A stretch of DNA of 44,021 nt from Bacteroidia bacterium (lineage in GTDB: Bacteria; Bacteroidota; Bacteroidia; Flavobacteriales; Flavobacteriaceae), in assembly GCA_030430535.1 (NCBI GenBank), contig JAUIKY010000031.1, positions 1 to 44,021 of the forward strand, in the 5' to 3' direction. Below the pieces are notes generated by a model that saw only the letters and a list, made by a program, of their open reading frames with translations, was not told where the DNA came from and did no database searches. The translations under genes and the position numbers were made by a program. Shown here piece after piece: positions 41,421-44,021 of the stretch; the first letter of the stretch is position 1; every line of letters starts with the position of its first letter.

Positions 41421-44021
41421 ATGAGAAACATCTACTCTAAAACAACTTACAAAAGCAAGGCCTCAATTAATTTAATGTGCTTAGCTTTTATGCTTATTAT
41501 ATCTGTTTTAGACAGTTATGGTCAAGTTGTATTCAACCCAAGAACATCCAGCGCAACCCCAACAAAGGAGGTATATAATATTAAAGGAGATTTTGCCATG
41601 ATTGGCAACAGTAATCTTCAGTTTGTTGTTTACAGCGATACCGCCGATAATGATGACGATATGAGGTATGTTGATGTGGACGGAATCGACTCAACAATAA
41701 ATTCATCATCTGCAATCCTACAATTTTCTTCAGAAAATGGTGCCGTGCCAGATTGTTCAAATATTCTTTATGCTGGTTTATATTGGGTAGGTCGTGCAGA
41801 TGCAGGAGCCGATGCCAATGCTGATGGCGACAATAACCCCAACACTTTTAATGTAACCCATAATGGAAGCACAAAAACGCTTAACAAAGCCCAAGTACTT
41901 TTAAAAGGGCCAGGAGACGTAAGCTATACCACAGTGCCCAATAATACTTCAGCCAGTGAAATAAATTATCCAACAAATGGGGTTAACAGAAATATCTATG
42001 TTGGCTATTCAGAAGTTACTGACTTTGTAAAAACCCGTGGTTTGGGCGAGTATACTGTGGCCGACATCGCTTTACGAGATGGAAATATAGACGTAACAGG
42101 ATACTCCGGAGGATGGGGTATGGTTGTGGTTTATGAGAACTCTAAAATGAAATGGAGAGACATTACTGTTTTTGATGGCTATGCCTATGTTGGTGCTGGC
42201 GGGTTGCCTCAAACTATTTCAGCTTCTGGCTTTGAGGCCGTTCAAAATGGTGATGTTAACATAAAACTAGGGGTTATGGCTAGTGAGGGTGAAGTGGGTT
42301 GGACAGGTGACTTTTTTTCAATGGAACGAAGAAATTCCAATATTTTTCAGCCACTATCTCATAGCAGAAATTCCGCTATCAATTTTTTCAACTCCTCAAT
42401 ATTAGTTGATAATAACGGTGATTCGATTGATGACTTTAGAAGTGAATCTTGGCAAAATAATGCTGGCTTAGATGTTGTTGTCTTTGATATTGACAATACA
42501 AATAATTCATTAATAGATAATGGTCAAACCTCTACTAGATTTCGATACGGTACTGCGAATGACTCATATGCTATATTTAACGTTACGTTTGCCGTTGACG
42601 CTTATATTCCCGATTCGGAAGGTGTTATAGCTAATACATCTATAAATGGTATTCCGCCAGGAACTAATCCTTCATTAGAACCAAGTGAAAATGCCGACTT
42701 TACCATTGAGATAAAAAACACTGGGACAGAAGCTATTAATAATGCTGTTATAACTTTGCCTTTGTCCGACTCTGTAGATCCTACTAATTTAAACATAACA
42801 TATAATACATATCTTCCTTTTACTACATTGAACGTTCCAATCTACGATGCCGGTATTGGCACAAATGGCGGAATAGTTTGGGATTTAGGTAATTTACCTA
42901 TGTCAGCAGACCCCAATACGGTTCTAGCTGATTTAAGTTTTAATACAACAGTAACAACCAATTGCTCTATCCTAAGTTCCCCTTCTTTCGATCCTAATGT
43001 TTCTGTTTCAGGGACTATTAGCGGTGAAGGAGCCACGTCCGGTGTTTCCTTTAACACAGATTTAATTTTGGGATACGAAACTGAAGGGTCTTGTATCGGT
43101 GAGCCCATTACAGGACCATTGCAAATTCCTGTTGAATTTCTTGATTACATTAATGAAGCCCCTACAGCAAGTAACCCTGCTCCTATAAATTTAGAATGTA
43201 CGGATACCATACCAGACCCAGATATTAATGTTGTAACCGACGAGGCTGATAACTCTGGTAAAACACCAGAAGTAAAATGGTTAGAACCTGATGTTTCAGA
43301 TAACGGCACTTGTACCGAAGTAATCACCAGAACCTATAGAGTTACTGACGATTGTGGGAATTTTATTGATGTTGAGCAAACCATTACCATCGACACGCCC
43401 GCCTTCAACATCGCAGATGCAAATGGTGCGAGTACTGTGGAATGTATAGATGACGCCACCGAAACCTTCACCTTACCAACGGTTACGGATGCCTGTGGCA
43501 ACACCTTATCGCCTTCGGCAGCCGTGGTTACCGAAGCCCCGGACCCGCTGACCTGTGAAGGAACGAGAACATACGCTTATACCTATGAGGACTGTGCTGG
43601 AAACACCGCTACCTGGGAGTACACTTACACCATCGACACGCCCGCCTTCAACATCGCAGATGCAAATGGTACGAGTACTGTGGAATGTATCGATGACGCC
43701 ACCGAAACCTTCACCTTACCAACGGTTACGGATGCCTGTGGCAACACCTTATCGCCTTCGGCAGCCGTGGTTACCGAAGCCCCGGACCCGCTGACCTGTG
43801 AAGGAACGAGAACATACGCTTATACCTATGAGGACTGTGCTGGAAACACCGCTACCTGGGAGTACACTTACACCATCGACACGCCCGCCTTCAACATCGC
43901 AGATGCAAATGGTACGAGTACTGTGGAATGTATCGATGACGCCACCGAAACCTTCACCTTGCCAACGGTTACGGATGCCTGTGGCAACACCTTATCGCCT
44001 TCGGCAGCCGTGGTTACCGAA
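41421..44021 (+). CDS. Giant repetitive surface protein, C-terminus outside window
   Basis: The frame is open for 867 codons to the window end. A signal sequence (about residues 1-35, ending SVLDSYGQ) is followed by an N-terminal domain, VVFNPRTSSATPTKEVYNIK, with SNILYAGLYWVGRAD and GYSGGWGMVVVYENSKMKW. A DUF11-like segment comes next (SLEPSENADFTIEIKNTGTEA), then HYR-like Cys-containing domains (INLECTDTIPDPDIN; RTYRVTDDCGNFIDVEQTI). From 43386 on there are 81-residue tandem units with four Cys each. This is the layout of flavobacterial adhesins secreted by T9SS; the sorting domain would lie beyond the window. Role: probable adhesion or gliding-related surface protein. Confidence 0.88.
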   Translation, partial: MRNIYSKTTYKSKASINLMCLAFMLIISVLDSYGQVVFNPRTSSATPTKEVYNIKGDFAMIGNSNLQFVVYSDTADNDDDMRYVDVDGIDSTINSSSAILQFSSENGAVPDCSNILYAGLYWVGRADAGADANADGDNNPNTFNVTHNGSTKTLNKAQVLLKGPGDVSYTTVPNNTSASEINYPTNGVNRNIYVGYSEVTDFVKTRGLGEYTVADIALRDGNIDVTGYSGGWGMVVVYENSKMKWRDITVFDGYAYVGAGGLPQTISASGFEAVQNGDVNIKLGVMASEGEVGWTGDFFSMERRNSNIFQPLSHSRNSAINFFNSSILVDNNGDSIDDFRSESWQNNAGLDVVVFDIDNTNNSLIDNGQTSTRFRYGTANDSYAIFNVTFAVDAYIPDSEGVIANTSINGIPPGTNPSLEPSENADFTIEIKNTGTEAINNAVITLPLSDSVDPTNLNITYNTYLPFTTLNVPIYDAGIGTNGGIVWDLGNLPMSADPNTVLADLSFNTTVTTNCSILSSPSFDPNVSVSGTISGEGATSGVSFNTDLILGYETEGSCIGEPITGPLQIPVEFLDYINEAPTASNPAPINLECTDTIPDPDINVVTDEADNSGKTPEVKWLEPDVSDNGTCTEVITRTYRVTDDCGNFIDVEQTITIDTPAFNIADANGASTVECIDDATETFTLPTVTDACGNTLSPSAAVVTEAPDPLTCEGTRTYAYTYEDCAGNTATWEYTYTIDTPAFNIADANGTSTVECIDDATETFTLPTVTDACGNTLSPSAAVVTEAPDPLTCEGTRTYAYTYEDCAGNTATWEYTYTIDTPAFNIADANGTSTVECIDDATETFTLPTVTDACGNTLSPSAAVVTE
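43386..44021 (+). repeat. 243-bp tandem repeats inside the giant surface protein gene
   Basis: Units begin at 43386, 43629 and 43872 (the last is cut after 150 bases). Units 1 and 2 differ at only two bases (one changes Ala to Thr), and unit 3 adds one silent change. Each unit encodes 81 residues from TIDTPAFNIADANG to TWEYTY with four Cys (VECIDD, DACGN, LTCEG, EDCAGN). The repeats are visibly more GC-rich than the surrounding gene. Confidence 0.95.

Noticed and set aside
43386-44021. CRISPR-like regular repeats
   Set aside because: The 243-bp units are coding, contiguous and without spacers.

Overview
The window looks like a chromosomal segment of a marine-type Flavobacteriaceae (Bacteroidota). 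The basis is AT-rich DNA, promoter -7 boxes of the TAnnTTTG type, secreted proteins with type IX secretion (T9SS) style architecture, a DnaX of flavobacterial type, and neighbourhoods such as DUF3822-rsmD that I associate with this family. Almost all genes are ordinary chromosomal genes; there is no prophage, insertion sequence, CRISPR array or tRNA that I can support.

Layout. 1-6068 (mostly minus strand): a partial aldo/keto reductase behind a membrane-anchored kinase-fold-like protein; a small YfiM-like protein; then a very AT-rich orphan gene (2800-3762) flanked by two copies of the 3' end of a nitronate monooxygenase gene, followed by the intact nitronate monooxygenase and an RlmI-type rRNA methyltransferase. 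6149-9427: a T9SS-type parallel beta-helix protein, a DNA topoisomerase IB and a 45-residue membrane protein. 9544-14067: a lipoprotein, a luciferase-like oxidoreductase, dnaK with a palindrome upstream, and a secreted NTF2-like protein.

14194-24270 (plus strand): a translationally coupled GH28 lipoprotein and CE7-type esterase (probable pectin/hemicellulose side-chain processing), panB, an RluA-family pseudouridine synthase, an aldehyde dehydrogenase, gcvT, an NAD-dependent sugar epimerase/reductase-like protein, a pterin carbinolamine dehydratase, a YebC-family protein and a Gfo/Idh/MocA oxidoreductase whose apparent upstream start lies in a palindromic repeat. 24398-30185 (minus strand): a NYN-OST-HTH protein, a KdnB-like Kdo 8-oxidase, a HAD hydrolase and kdsB (lipopolysaccharide Kdo or 8-amino-Kdo supply), a DUF4126 membrane protein and a RecD-like helicase.

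30318-36062 (plus strand): a membrane protein, DUF3822 and rsmD in an overlapping cluster; an NTF2-like lipoprotein; the RNase P RNA gene rnpB on the minus strand; dnaX with a TTG start behind a hairpin; and a MiaE-type tRNA hydroxylase. 36059-40364 (minus strand): an outer-membrane barrel, an exopolyphosphatase-like protein directly behind ppk1, and a SixA-like phosphatase. After about 500 bases without a convincing gene, the window ends in an unrecognised secreted protein and the first 867 codons of a very large repetitive surface protein with nearly identical 243-bp tandem repeats.

The strongest candidate for something undescribed is the orphan 320-residue membrane/coiled-coil protein at 2800-3762. 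The duplicated, diverged end of the neighbouring gene suggests that it arrived as a small insertion that replaced the 3' end of its target gene.
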